Shown here: positions 33,958 to 42,437 of the stretch, in pieces
Layout: every line of letters begins with the position of its first letter
Numbering within the stretch: the stretch's first letter is position 1
DNA from: Leptolinea sp964446955
Lineage (GTDB): Bacteria; Chloroflexota; Anaerolineae; Anaerolineales; Anaerolineaceae
DNA: 64,000 bases
Assembly: GCA_964446955.1 (NCBI GenBank)
Contig: CAYUQJ010000001.1
Location: 62,001 to 126,000 of the forward strand
Direction of reading: 5' to 3'
Position numbers and translations under genes: made by a program
The notes under the pieces: model-generated
Told to the model about the DNA's origin: nothing
Databases searched by the model: none
Seen by the model: the letters and a program-made list of their open reading frames with translations, nothing else

Positions 33958-34094
33958 TGATTACGCTCCTGGATTGTTTTTTATGTCACATTTTATATAC
34001 GGCAGATACCGTGATTTGGTGCATAACATGAAATTTTGGCTTTCAGGTTGTGTACGAACTAACAACATTACCGGCAGACTTCTGTCTGGTTGCT

Positions 34095-34100
34095 TATAAT
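34095..34100 (+). promoter_or_regulatory. Perfect TATAAT nine bases before the Crp/Fnr start
   Basis: TATAAT at 34095-34100 ends nine bases before the ATG at 34110, and no Shine-Dalgarno sequence is present. If used, the transcript would be leaderless or nearly so. No good -35 is seen at 17 bases. Confidence 0.35.
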
Positions 34101-34109
34101 TCAGTCACG

Positions 34110-34775
34110 ATGAGTATCGATATAAATATCATAACGAAATTTCCGCTTTTTTCATCCTTATCTCAGCCGACTCTGGAAGCTGTTCAGTCCTGCATTACCT
34201 CACGATCGTGCCTGGCTGGAGAGGTTATTCAGCTTGAAGGTGAAGAATTTCAATGGGTTGGTTTTGTTCAAAAAGGAGCTTTGCAAGTGTATCGCTCCAT
34301 AGAAAATGGCCGTGAGCAGGTTCTTCATACGGTAGGTCCTGGAATGCATTTCAATGCCATCCCGGCACTACAGGATCGGGATACGCTTATGGCTTCCATT
34401 CGTGCATTAACACCAACGACATTTTTCATTATTGAGAGAGATGATTACCGGCATCTTTTGCAAAATAATACCGATTTTGGTTTTGTTATGTTGAAGGACC
34501 TGGCCAGAAGACTCGTTCATTTAACTGGATTGGTGGAAGACCTGTCATTACGATCAGTGCGCGGCCGATTGGCTCGTTTTTTATTATCCCAGGCAGATGG
34601 GCAGGTTGTTTCAACTCTCTGGACGCAGGATGAGATCGCGGCGCAACTTGGAACAGTACGTGATGTTGTTGGCCGGACCTTGCGGGGTTATATAGATGCC
34701 GGACTTATCCGACGGGAGGGTCCCCGTCTATTATTGGTCGACCGCCAAAAACTGGAAGAAGAAGCCAATTCCTGA
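34110..34775 (+). CDS. Crp/Fnr-family transcriptional regulator
   Basis: A 221-residue regulator. The N-terminal cyclic-nucleotide-binding-type beta barrel (about 8-125) includes FPLFSSLSQPTLEAV and EVIQLEGEEFQWVGFVQKG. The dimer helix leads to a C-terminal winged helix (about 150-215) with LWTQDEIAAQLGTVRDVVGR as recognition region. I see no N-terminal Cys cluster as in FNR, so it is not an Fe-S sensor of that kind. A GTG 20 codons upstream extends the frame but lacks a ribosome site. It likely regulates the adjacent ferredoxin and DUF438 genes. Confidence 0.87.
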   Translation: MSIDINIITKFPLFSSLSQPTLEAVQSCITSRSCLAGEVIQLEGEEFQWVGFVQKGALQVYRSIENGREQVLHTVGPGMHFNAIPALQDRDTLMASIRALTPTTFFIIERDDYRHLLQNNTDFGFVMLKDLARRLVHLTGLVEDLSLRSVRGRLARFLLSQADGQVVSTLWTQDEIAAQLGTVRDVVGRTLRGYIDAGLIRREGPRLLLVDRQKLEEEANS

Positions 34776-34859
34776 GAATCTGACTTTTGTCGTTTTTCAT
34801 TACGATATGACTCGCTATGATTAATCCAGCATTGCACAGCATTGCTAAGGAATGTAAAA

Positions 34860-35075
34860 ATGCCTAACCAGAATAAGCACATCCCGATATTTGATCTAAA
34901 GCGATGTATCCGATGCGGTGCCTGCGTTACGATTTGCCCGTCGAATGCCATAACCAGCCACGAGGGATACCCTGATATATCGGACGGGGAAAAATGTACG
35001 CTGTGTGCAGAATGCGAATCGGTTTGTCCGGTTGAGGCAATCAGCGTTCCATTCCGCATTGAATGGGCTGGATGA
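34860..35075 (+). CDS. 2[4Fe-4S] ferredoxin-like protein
   Basis: A 71-residue ferredoxin with two complete cluster motifs, CIRCGACVTICP and CTLCAECESVCP, each with the fourth Cys followed by Pro. The length and spacing (an insert of about eight residues between halves) fit a dicluster electron carrier. The ATG at 34860 was chosen because AAGGA lies eight bases upstream. It lies between the Crp/Fnr gene and the hemerythrin/PAS gene, suggesting it serves a redox-sensing unit with them. Confidence 0.9.
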   Translation: MPNQNKHIPIFDLKRCIRCGACVTICPSNAITSHEGYPDISDGEKCTLCAECESVCPVEAISVPFRIEWAG

Positions 35076-35114
35076 TCGTTCTTTGGAAACCAATCATACA
35101 AACCCGGAGGAATC

Positions 35115-36362
35115 ATGAGTGAGTATATTAATAACCGGTCCAAACGGATCGAAATGTTAAAGGAAATTCTGCGAGGTTTACATGAAGGTAAACCGGTTGA
35201 AGAAGTAAAAGCTCTTTTCTCTGAACTGGTGAAAGTAGCTGATTCCGGCGAGATTGCAGAAGTCGAACAACTATTGATAGCTGAAGGGATGCCGGTTGCA
35301 GAGATCCAAAATTTGTGCGATTTACACGTTGCGGTTGTTCGCGAGTCGCTTAATCAGCAGCAACCGCCAGAAAGCCGGCCAGGACATCCCATTCATTCAT
35401 TAAAAGCGGAAAATGAGGAGGCTGGAGATTTGTTGAACTCGCTACAAAAAGTTGTTGCGGCCTATGTTCAAGATCCATCAGAAACGAAAAAATTCCCGGT
35501 AACCATGATATTTGAGCAACTATCTGATTTTCCCCGTCATTATCTGAGAAAAGAAAACCTTCTTTTCCCCATTTTGGAACGGTACGGATTTACAGGTCCT
35601 TCACAGGTGATGTGGGGCATACACGATCAGATCCGGGCTGGCATGAAACATATGCAGGAAGTACTGGCGAACGATTCCAATACCAATCCATCAGTGGCTG
35701 CCTTGAAAATAAAGGAAGCTTTTGAGACATTTGCCACTCCGATGCGCGAAATGTTCTACAAGGAGGAAAAGATTCTATTTCCGGCGGCCCTTGAACGGTT
35801 ATCGGAAGAGGATTGGTATTCCATACGGATTCAGGAGAATGAACTGGGTTATTTTCGCATTCAACCGGGAAGTGATTGGCTTCCAGCAGATCGCAAGATT
35901 CTTGAAGAAGAACAAAGATACTTCGCCAACAAATCCGATCCTGTGGGAATAGAAAGCCACTTTCATAATTTAGATACAGGGGCTTTGACCATCGAACAAA
36001 TCAATCTGCTTTTGACCAACCTGCCTGTGGATGTTACGTTTGTTGACGAGAATGATGAAGTACGCTTTTTCTCACAAACAAAGGATCGTATCTTTGAACG
36101 TCAGGCAGCAATCATAGGGCGAAAGGTGCAACTATGCCATCCACCAGCAAGCATGGATAAGGTTCAGAGCATTCTGGATGATTTTCGCAGTGGCAAACGT
36201 GACGTGGCAGAATTCTGGATCCAGATGATGGGAAAATTTGTTCACATTCGTTATTTTGCCCTGCGTGACAAATCCGGCGCATATCGCGGAACGATCGAGG
36301 TTTCCCAGGACGTGGCGCCCATCCGCGCGTTGAAAGGGGAGCGAAGGTTATTGGATGATTAA
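35115..36362 (+). CDS. DUF438-hemerythrin-PAS protein
   Basis: A 415-residue protein of the COG2461 type. DUF438 occupies about 1-75 (RIEMLKEILRGLHEGKPVEE). A hemerythrin-like HHE helical bundle follows at about 90-235, with likely iron ligands in DFPRHYLRKENLLFP, GIHDQIRAGM and FYKEEKILFPAAL. A PAS domain is at about 295-405 (PVDVTFVDENDEVRFF, DVAEFWIQMMGKFVHIRY). Such proteins are thought to sense oxygen or nitric oxide through a di-iron site. It follows the ferredoxin by 39 bases with GGAGG before its ATG, so it is probably one operon. Confidence 0.87.
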   Translation: MSEYINNRSKRIEMLKEILRGLHEGKPVEEVKALFSELVKVADSGEIAEVEQLLIAEGMPVAEIQNLCDLHVAVVRESLNQQQPPESRPGHPIHSLKAENEEAGDLLNSLQKVVAAYVQDPSETKKFPVTMIFEQLSDFPRHYLRKENLLFPILERYGFTGPSQVMWGIHDQIRAGMKHMQEVLANDSNTNPSVAALKIKEAFETFATPMREMFYKEEKILFPAALERLSEEDWYSIRIQENELGYFRIQPGSDWLPADRKILEEEQRYFANKSDPVGIESHFHNLDTGALTIEQINLLLTNLPVDVTFVDENDEVRFFSQTKDRIFERQAAIIGRKVQLCHPPASMDKVQSILDDFRSGKRDVAEFWIQMMGKFVHIRYFALRDKSGAYRGTIEVSQDVAPIRALKGERRLLDD

Positions 36363-36440
36363 AACTCCAGTTTGGCCTTGAGGTGCTTTTGCTTTGCATC
36401 TGGTATCATCAAGGAGAATCCAAACAAACTGAGGAAAACC

Positions 36441-36977
36441 ATGTTCCGTGAGATGAGAAGACCGAAACAGGCTATACCTGACACTGAGATCGTAGAGGTA
36501 TTGAAAACATGCCAGACGGGCGTACTTGCTGTAACAGGTGAAAACGGGTATCCCTACGCAGTTCCCATGAGTTATATTTATATGGATGGATGCCTGATTT
36601 TCCATTGTGCGACTGAGGGACATAAGCTGGATGCAATCCGGCGTGACGACCGTGTGTCATTTACCGTAATTGAACGGGATGTGGTTGTTCCGGAAAAGTT
36701 CTCTACTCTTTACAGAAGTGTGATCGTTTTCGGGCGGGCGAAGATTGTGACTGACGAGGGATTAAAACGAAGAGCCCTGGAAGCGATCAATACGAAATAT
36801 TCCCCCGGATTGGAAGTGGAGGGAAATAAAGAGATAGAACGGAACTGGAACAGGGTAACGCTTGTTGAGCTGAAGATTGAGCACATGACTGGCAAGATTG
36901 ATCTGCAAACCATGATCGATAGGGCGCGGGCATCGCATCAAGGTTCTGACGTGGCATGTCCCGGCAGTAAGATATGA
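36441..36977 (+). CDS. Pyridoxamine 5'-phosphate oxidase-like (NimA-type) flavoprotein
   Basis: A 178-residue split-barrel flavin-binding protein. Seen: the N-terminal FREMRRPKQAIPDTEIVEVL, then TGVLAVTGENGYPYAVPMSY and IFHCATEGHKLDAIRRDDRV, which is the NimA/PPOX-like pattern carrying the His used in some nitroimidazole reductases. The cofactor may be FMN or F420-like; substrate unknown. The ATG at 36441 has GAGG seven bases upstream. Its stop overlaps the start of the VOC-like gene by four bases (ATGA). Confidence 0.85.
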   Translation: MFREMRRPKQAIPDTEIVEVLKTCQTGVLAVTGENGYPYAVPMSYIYMDGCLIFHCATEGHKLDAIRRDDRVSFTVIERDVVVPEKFSTLYRSVIVFGRAKIVTDEGLKRRALEAINTKYSPGLEVEGNKEIERNWNRVTLVELKIEHMTGKIDLQTMIDRARASHQGSDVACPGSKI

Positions 36978-37309
36978 AATATCATCACACAGGGATACCA
37001 ACAAAAGAAAGGATGAGGGATGAGCGGTATATCCCTCATTTGAAAATGTCTGTCAGCGGGTACGGACGGAATGAATTTGGTGTTGAGTGGATGCGTTTTG
37101 ATGATGACGCGCCATATCCTGATCTGGTGAAAACTGTGGCGCATGTTGGTTTTGAGGTAAATGACCTGGAGGAAGCCATCAGGGGGAGACATGTGATCAT
37201 AGAGCCCAACAGCCCTTCGGCTGGCGTCCTGGTTGCTTTTATTGAAGATAATGGCGCTCCGATAGAACTCCTGCAAATCGACCGGAGTATTGCTGCCCCC
37301 GGTATCTAG
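36974..37309 (+). CDS. VOC/glyoxalase-like protein
   Basis: A 111-residue protein with a single vicinal-oxygen-chelate-like pattern: IPHLKMSVSGYGRNEFGVEW, VAHVGFEVNDLEEAI, and VAFIEDNGAPIELLQI at the end, where the His of VAHVGF and the Glu of IELLQ match usual metal-ligand places. The module is short, so it may dimerise. Function unknown. It is translationally coupled to the upstream flavin-binding protein, suggesting joint action on a reactive small molecule, which is inference. Confidence 0.65.
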   Translation: MKYHHTGIPTKERMRDERYIPHLKMSVSGYGRNEFGVEWMRFDDDAPYPDLVKTVAHVGFEVNDLEEAIRGRHVIIEPNSPSAGVLVAFIEDNGAPIELLQIDRSIAAPGI

Positions 37310-37327
37310 TTAATGTATGATTTGTCC

Positions 37328-37380
37328 TTGACGGGACGGTCCTTATCCTGTAAACTGAATACGATATTAGTTTACAGGAT
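37328..37380 (+). promoter_or_regulatory. Promoter and 36-nt operator of the first TetR gene
   Basis: TTGACG (37328-37333) and TAAACT (37351-37356) are 17 bases apart. A perfect 12-bp inverted repeat, ATCCTGTAAACT (37345-37356) with AGTTTACAGGAT (37369-37380), has a 12-base spacer. Its left arm covers the -10, and its right arm ends six bases before the TetR ATG. Autorepression is likely. Confidence 0.72.
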
Positions 37381-37386
37381 GATGCC

Positions 37387-37926
37387 ATGTCTGACCGACA
37401 CATTGAAATAGCTGAAATGTTCAAGAAGTACTTCCACCACTACGGTTTTAAGAAAACCTCAGTGGATGATGTGGCGGCAGAACTGCACATCAGCAAGAAG
37501 ACCATTTATGAATATTTTGACAGCAAGGAAGCTGTCTTCTCGTTTATCATTCAGGGAGAAGCTGAGCAGGCTGCCAAGGCGATGTCACGCCGGTTGGATG
37601 GTATTACAACTGTCACTGAACGGATGCAGATGCTAATTCATATGATCTTTGATAACGCAAGCCTGTACCTGAAGAGTGGACAGGGATTGGATCTTCATGA
37701 CCGGGATGACATGGCCAACAAGGTTTTCCAGACCGCGTATGAATCAATACTCATGAAAGTGGTTGAGGATGGGCTCCATACCGGTGAATTCCATTTGCCG
37801 GATGATGACCTAAGCCCTTCGCTGGTCAAATCTGTCATCCAGCGCGCCTTGCAGGTTATGCGACAGGATCCTGACAGCCGGGTGGAGCATCCGACCACGG
37901 TAGCGGTCTTAAAGTTGCTGGCTTAA
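37387..37926 (+). CDS. TetR-family regulator (first)
   Basis: A 179-residue regulator. The N-terminal helix-turn-helix (about 5-50) includes FKKTSVDDVAAELHISKKTI and YEYFDSKEAVFSFI. The C-terminal helical domain is divergent, as usual for ligand pockets. Its promoter carries a long inverted repeat, so it probably represses itself. A small membrane protein gene begins 97 bases downstream and may be in the same regulon. No ligand can be predicted. Confidence 0.88.
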   Translation: MSDRHIEIAEMFKKYFHHYGFKKTSVDDVAAELHISKKTIYEYFDSKEAVFSFIIQGEAEQAAKAMSRRLDGITTVTERMQMLIHMIFDNASLYLKSGQGLDLHDRDDMANKVFQTAYESILMKVVEDGLHTGEFHLPDDDLSPSLVKSVIQRALQVMRQDPDSRVEHPTTVAVLKLLA

Positions 37927-38023
37927 ACCCGTATCTTTTTTTGACAACAGGAAACTATAAACCATATATGTATATCGTATAGTAATCTCTTTTTAATGGC
38001 CGTAACAAATTCTGGAGGAAGCG

Positions 38024-38446
38024 ATGAGATCGAAGATATTCTGGATTAAATTCGCCTGTTGGGTGGGTGTTGTAGTGGACGGGGCAGCCGCGATGATATT
38101 AATGTTCCCCGCGTTAAATACCTGGATAAGCGGTGAGCCTTCGGCGGTGGATAGTATTGACTTACGAAACGCGAGAGCCACGGCTGCCGCGTTGATGTGG
38201 GGATGGACAGTGCTCCTGGTTTGGGCGGGTATGAGGCCATTGGAGCGGTACGGGGTTGTCGCAATTACAATCTTCCCTGTATTGACCTGGCTGACTGGCG
38301 TTCGCCTTCATAATATACTTTCCGGAACGGTTGATATTCTCCGAAATATCCCAATATTATTCGTGCAAGTTGTTGTTTTCTTGATCATGGGGTTCAGCCT
38401 TTGGAATATGCATCATGATAGTTCACAGAAAGGGACACATTTGTGA
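38024..38446 (+). CDS. Small four-helix membrane protein, family not recognised
   Basis: A 140-residue hydrophobic protein with about four membrane helices: near 7-30 (FWIKFACWVGVVVDGAAAMI), 48-66, 74-92 and 108-128. Short charged loops such as DSIDLRNARAT separate them. I recognise no family or catalytic motif. It lies downstream of the first TetR gene on the same strand, with GGAGGAAGCG before its ATG. A link to that regulator is plausible by position only. Confidence 0.6.
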   Translation: MRSKIFWIKFACWVGVVVDGAAAMILMFPALNTWISGEPSAVDSIDLRNARATAAALMWGWTVLLVWAGMRPLERYGVVAITIFPVLTWLTGVRLHNILSGTVDILRNIPILFVQVVVFLIMGFSLWNMHHDSSQKGTHL

Positions 38447-38514
38447 AACTGGTACTGATACCGATATAAACATACGTACAGGCTTGAGTGAAATACCAGC
38501 GGGAATGTATGGTC

Positions 38515-39141
38515 CTAACCTTGATATTGACCCCAGTATCGGTCGGTCTTCTGGCAAAATGACGCGTATTCATCCGTGTACGCTGTGGAAAGGAACGTTT
38601 CTTCCTGCAAGATTTGATAATGCAAACCAGCGATGACCACGAGTGCCATCAACAAAAATAGAAGAGTTCCATTAATCAAAAATGTGCCAAAGAAATATAA
38701 ATCAATGAACAAAAAGATCGGGTTGCGGGAGTAAGAGAAGATGCCGGTTGTGATGAGTTTGCCATTGGTTTTTGTGTCAATACCCACCCGCCATGAATCC
38801 CGGAATGAAACCAAAGCCCAGACAAAGAGGTATAACGAAACCAGGATCAATAGGACTCCGAAAACTTTTACAAAAGATTCATTGACCAATTCCGAGTACA
38901 AGAATTTTGGAAAAAGACGAAACGTTGTGTGAAGCGCTGCAAACAACACTTCCATGATCCAGATAACCAGTCCAACAATAAACGCAATCTCCAGTACCTG
39001 CTTCAGTCCTTTCTTTCCGACACCCAGAGATATCGGGTTGATGTTTTTCTTTGTCTTGAGATATATTGTCCTCCCGATCAAAATGGACATAAAAAAAGCT
39101 ATTCCAACTATTTGAAACATGTCAAAAAATGTGTTTATCAC
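38515..39141 (-). CDS. Isoprenylcysteine/phospholipid methyltransferase-like membrane protein
   Basis: A 208-residue membrane protein of the ICMT/PEMT-like superfamily. It has about five helices and the signature TNGKLITTGIFSYSRNPIFL, followed by EETFLSTAYTDEYASFCQKT, which form the SAM-binding C-terminal region. Bacterial members methylate small hydrophobic substrates or are uncharacterised. I chose the GTG at 39141, with AGGAG seven bases upstream; an ATG at 39168 is an alternative. It is divergent from the second TetR gene and may be its target. Confidence 0.8.
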   Translation of the reverse strand: MINTFFDMFQIVGIAFFMSILIGRTIYLKTKKNINPISLGVGKKGLKQVLEIAFIVGLVIWIMEVLFAALHTTFRLFPKFLYSELVNESFVKVFGVLLILVSLYLFVWALVSFRDSWRVGIDTKTNGKLITTGIFSYSRNPIFLFIDLYFFGTFLINGTLLFLLMALVVIAGLHYQILQEETFLSTAYTDEYASFCQKTDRYWGQYQG

Positions 39142-39246
39142 AATTTCACTCCTGATTAAACCTGTCATCCTTTTCCAGGACTTATGTTGTCTATTTCCTG
39201 GTTTGTCTGTGGGCCGGATATCATATGGAACGATCATACGATAAAA

Positions 39247-39297
39247 TTGACTCGATTAGAACTACACTCTGATACATAAGTAACAGGCGGTACTTAT
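39247..39297 (+). promoter_or_regulatory. Promoter and operator of the second TetR gene
   Basis: TTGACT (39247-39252) is 17-18 bases from a weak -10 (GATACA at 39271-39276). An inverted repeat, ATAAGTA (39276-39282) with TACTTAT (39291-39297), has an eight-base spacer and abuts the ATG at 39298. It would block transcription start or translation initiation if bound, so autoregulation is likely. Confidence 0.5.
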
Positions 39298-39888
39298 ATG
39301 AAAACTGATCTGCGGGAAATACGAACACGGCGCGCGCTGCAACAATCACTTATGGCCCTTGTGATGGAATCGGGATATGAGTCCATCACCGTCTCTGATG
39401 TTGCCTCACGTGCTGGAGTTGCCCGTAAGACGTTCTATGCTCATTACCCGAATAAGGATTCGTTGCTGATCGATTGCATCACGCCGAAACTTTTGGACAT
39501 TATGCGGAATGTCTCAGATACCGATGCAAATACCTTGCTTGTGGATAGTAAACCGGCATCTTACCAGGCTTTCAAGTTTGTTCAGGAGAACGCGGATTTT
39601 TTTCGGGTCATGCTGAGCGACCGGGGATCGGCAGGTTTCTATACTTTCATTCTGGACTTTTTAACACGATCATCCTATCAGATGCATCAGGCACTGTGGC
39701 GGTCGGCAACCAATCCGGCGCTTGATCATCATCTCATCGCTCATTTTCTCGCCGGTGCTCTATTGAATAGCATCATCTGGTGGCTGAAACAAGATTGCCA
39801 GCCTTCTGCGGAGATGATGGCATATACATTTTCCCGACTGGCCGCCCCGGGTGCCATTGAGTTTCTGGGGCTGGATGACAAAATGTAA
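39298..39888 (+). CDS. TetR-family regulator (second)
   Basis: A 196-residue regulator. The N-terminal helix-turn-helix (about 5-55) includes RRALQQSLMALVMESGYESI, SDVASRAGVARKTFYAHYPN and DSLL. The C-terminal domain (about 90-190) is the TetR_C-type helical bundle with FFRVMLSDRGSAGFY. It lies divergent from the ICMT-like methyltransferase gene with a 156-base gap holding an operator-like inverted repeat. The target is probably itself and/or that methyltransferase. Confidence 0.88.
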   Translation: MKTDLREIRTRRALQQSLMALVMESGYESITVSDVASRAGVARKTFYAHYPNKDSLLIDCITPKLLDIMRNVSDTDANTLLVDSKPASYQAFKFVQENADFFRVMLSDRGSAGFYTFILDFLTRSSYQMHQALWRSATNPALDHHLIAHFLAGALLNSIIWWLKQDCQPSAEMMAYTFSRLAAPGAIEFLGLDDKM

Positions 39889-40044
39889 TTACGTAAAGAT
39901 TACATAAAAAATACTATTATGACTAAAAATGTCAACCATTTTATGAGAATTTCAGGCATAATATTCATAAGGATCATTTCATCTCGCAGATGCGGGGTAA
40001 TCTTATTTGTATTCCTCTAATAATGATTCATTGGGTGGCTGATA

Positions 40045-42435
40045 ATGGGTATTATTAATCCCAACAACAAAGAGGAAATTGTAGCAGTGGATCATAATAC
40101 CAATGTGTATTTTGATCTTTATTGCAAGGCAAACCAACAAATTAAGGAGTTAACATTACTGGACCGGGTGCGTGATTCTGTCGCCCGTGAATTGGATGTT
40201 GATACTATTTCGCAAAAAGTTACAGAATGGATTGCCGCGTCTTACGGTTATCCATTGATCAGCCTGTATCTGCTTGAAGACGATCACCTAAACCTGAAAT
40301 ATCAGGTGGGTTATACCACTATTCTGGATAAGATTCCGCTGTCACATGGAAATCTGCGGAAGCTCATTCAAAGCGGAACCCCCATACTCCTCAATGACAA
40401 ACGGAAAATCCCTCTTTCTTTCTTAAATGGATTACCAATCCAATCAAAGATATGTGTCCCACTTCTGGACCAGAAGAAAGTCATTGGAATCTTATCTGTC
40501 GAAAACACGGAGGGGAAGTGCTTATCTGAGGAAGACCTTCATCGCCTGAAAGCGATTGGAGAGATCATCAGCAACGCTTTGTGGCGGGCAAGGATTTACG
40601 CAAAGAGCCTGCGTACGCAGGAGGCGTTGGACAAGGAACGCCGCCTTTTGCGGACGGTTATTGATAATATTCCTGACCAGATCTTCGCGCGCGACCGGGA
40701 TTGTAAGTTTACTTTGAGCAATCTTAAAGACGCTGAAATGATGGGTGTTTCGGATCCGGGGGAATTGCAGGGAAAGTGTGACCTGGATTTTTTCCCGCGA
40801 GAATTGGCTATGCAATTTATCGCGGATGATAAACAGGTGATGGAGAGCGGCCAGGCTCAGATAAACAAAGTTGAGCAGATGATCGATTCAGAGGGATACC
40901 AACATTGGAATATGACCACCAAGGTCCCTTTACGCGACAATCAGGATCGGATCATCGGGTTGGTGGGAATTGCCCGTGACATTACCCAGCAAAAGCTGGA
41001 TGCCCAGGCGTTGGAAGAGGCGAAGCTTCAGGCTGAGGAAGCCAACAAAGCGAAAAGTACATTCCTGGCAAATATGTCACACGAGATCCGCACACCCTTG
41101 AACGCTATTCTTGGTTTCTCGCAGTTGATGTTGCGGGAGCCCGACCTTACCCCCCAGCAGCGGCATCAGTTGAAAACCATTCATCACAGCGGCGAGCATT
41201 TGCTGCAACTGATCAACGACATCCTGGAAATATCAAAGATTGAAGCGGGCCGGTCTACCATCAAGAGCCTGCCATTTGATCTTTTCGGGTTATTGCAGGA
41301 CTTGAAATCTATGTTCCAGGTCCGCATGGATGAAAAGAACCTGGCTTTTGATGTGATCATCGAAGACCGGACACCCCGGTTCATTGTTTCCGATGAGAGC
41401 AAGGTGCGCCAGATATTGATCAACCTGATCGGTAACGCGGTCAAATTTACCAAACAGGGACGTATCCGCTGTATTGTTGACGGAAAGCATATCGGGGGTG
41501 ATGATTGGACTTTGCTCATTCAGGTGGAAGACAGCGGTATTGGCATTACGGCGGAAGATATTCAGACACTCTTCCAGGTATTCCAACAGGCACCCGGCGG
41601 TGTTTCGGAAGGCGGGTCCGGGCTGGGATTGGCCATCAGCCAACGGTTTGCCAGAATGCTGAACGGGCAGATCAATGTGATCAGTGAACCCGGTGTAGGG
41701 AGTTGTTTCACCCTCGATGTTGCGGTAAAGGAAGATAGGAACGCGCATCCGGAAAGACGGATATCAAGACCAAAGATCAGTGGGATCAAAGACCCAATAA
41801 AGAAATATCGGGTTTTGATCGTTGATGATGTTCAGGAAAGCCGGGAATTGCTCATGTCACTCCTGACCCAGGTGGGTTTCGAGGTCTTTGAAGCGGTAAA
41901 CGGCCGGGAGGGTGTGGGCATCTGGAAAATGCGCAACCCTGATCTGATTATTATGGATATCCGGATGCCGGTCATGAACGGGATGGAAGCCACACGCCAG
42001 ATCCGGCTTGCCGAGACTGGCACACCTGTGCCAGTCATCGCCGCGACGGCCAGCGCGTTTGAAGAAGAAAAGCAGACCATATTGGATACCGGTATGAACG
42101 GATACCTGCGGAAACCGATCCAGGAGGACGAGTTGTTCGAATTGATCGGCGAATGCCTGGGTATTGAGTACACCTATTACAGTGAACGCTCCACGGGAGA
42201 AATCCCGCAGCAACCGACATCAAAAGGTTCTTCACTGATGGAGGAGATCGATGCCATTCCGGTCGAGTTAAAAGAAGAGATGATACAGGCATGCAACAGC
42301 GCCGACCTAGACAGTCTGTTGGACGTGATCGAACGGATTATGCCGGATTGGCCCACATTATCTTCAGAATTACAGGCACTGGCATCCACTCTGCAATATG
42401 ATGAAATACTCGATCTATTGCGGGGGAGGAGCTGA
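40045..42435 (+). CDS. Hybrid histidine kinase (GAF-PAS-HisKA-HATPase-REC)
   Basis: A 796-residue soluble sensor kinase. It has a GAF domain (about 40-180), a PAS domain (about 200-330, LRTVIDNIPDQIFARDRDC), a HisKA domain with phospho-acceptor His in NMSHEIRTPLNAILGFSQLM (near 347), an HATPase (IGNAVKFTKQGRI as N box, EDSGIGI and GGSGLGLAIS as G boxes) and a receiver (VLIVDDVQES, acceptor Asp in IIMDIRMPVMNG near 637). The last 60 residues are helical and lack an obvious Hpt His. The HD-GYP response regulator starts two bases after its stop, so the two form a signalling pair. Confidence 0.94.
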   Translation: MGIINPNNKEEIVAVDHNTNVYFDLYCKANQQIKELTLLDRVRDSVARELDVDTISQKVTEWIAASYGYPLISLYLLEDDHLNLKYQVGYTTILDKIPLSHGNLRKLIQSGTPILLNDKRKIPLSFLNGLPIQSKICVPLLDQKKVIGILSVENTEGKCLSEEDLHRLKAIGEIISNALWRARIYAKSLRTQEALDKERRLLRTVIDNIPDQIFARDRDCKFTLSNLKDAEMMGVSDPGELQGKCDLDFFPRELAMQFIADDKQVMESGQAQINKVEQMIDSEGYQHWNMTTKVPLRDNQDRIIGLVGIARDITQQKLDAQALEEAKLQAEEANKAKSTFLANMSHEIRTPLNAILGFSQLMLREPDLTPQQRHQLKTIHHSGEHLLQLINDILEISKIEAGRSTIKSLPFDLFGLLQDLKSMFQVRMDEKNLAFDVIIEDRTPRFIVSDESKVRQILINLIGNAVKFTKQGRIRCIVDGKHIGGDDWTLLIQVEDSGIGITAEDIQTLFQVFQQAPGGVSEGGSGLGLAISQRFARMLNGQINVISEPGVGSCFTLDVAVKEDRNAHPERRISRPKISGIKDPIKKYRVLIVDDVQESRELLMSLLTQVGFEVFEAVNGREGVGIWKMRNPDLIIMDIRMPVMNGMEATRQIRLAETGTPVPVIAATASAFEEEKQTILDTGMNGYLRKPIQEDELFELIGECLGIEYTYYSERSTGEIPQQPTSKGSSLMEEIDAIPVELKEEMIQACNSADLDSLLDVIERIMPDWPTLSSELQALASTLQYDEILDLLRGRS

Positions 42436-42437
42436 CT

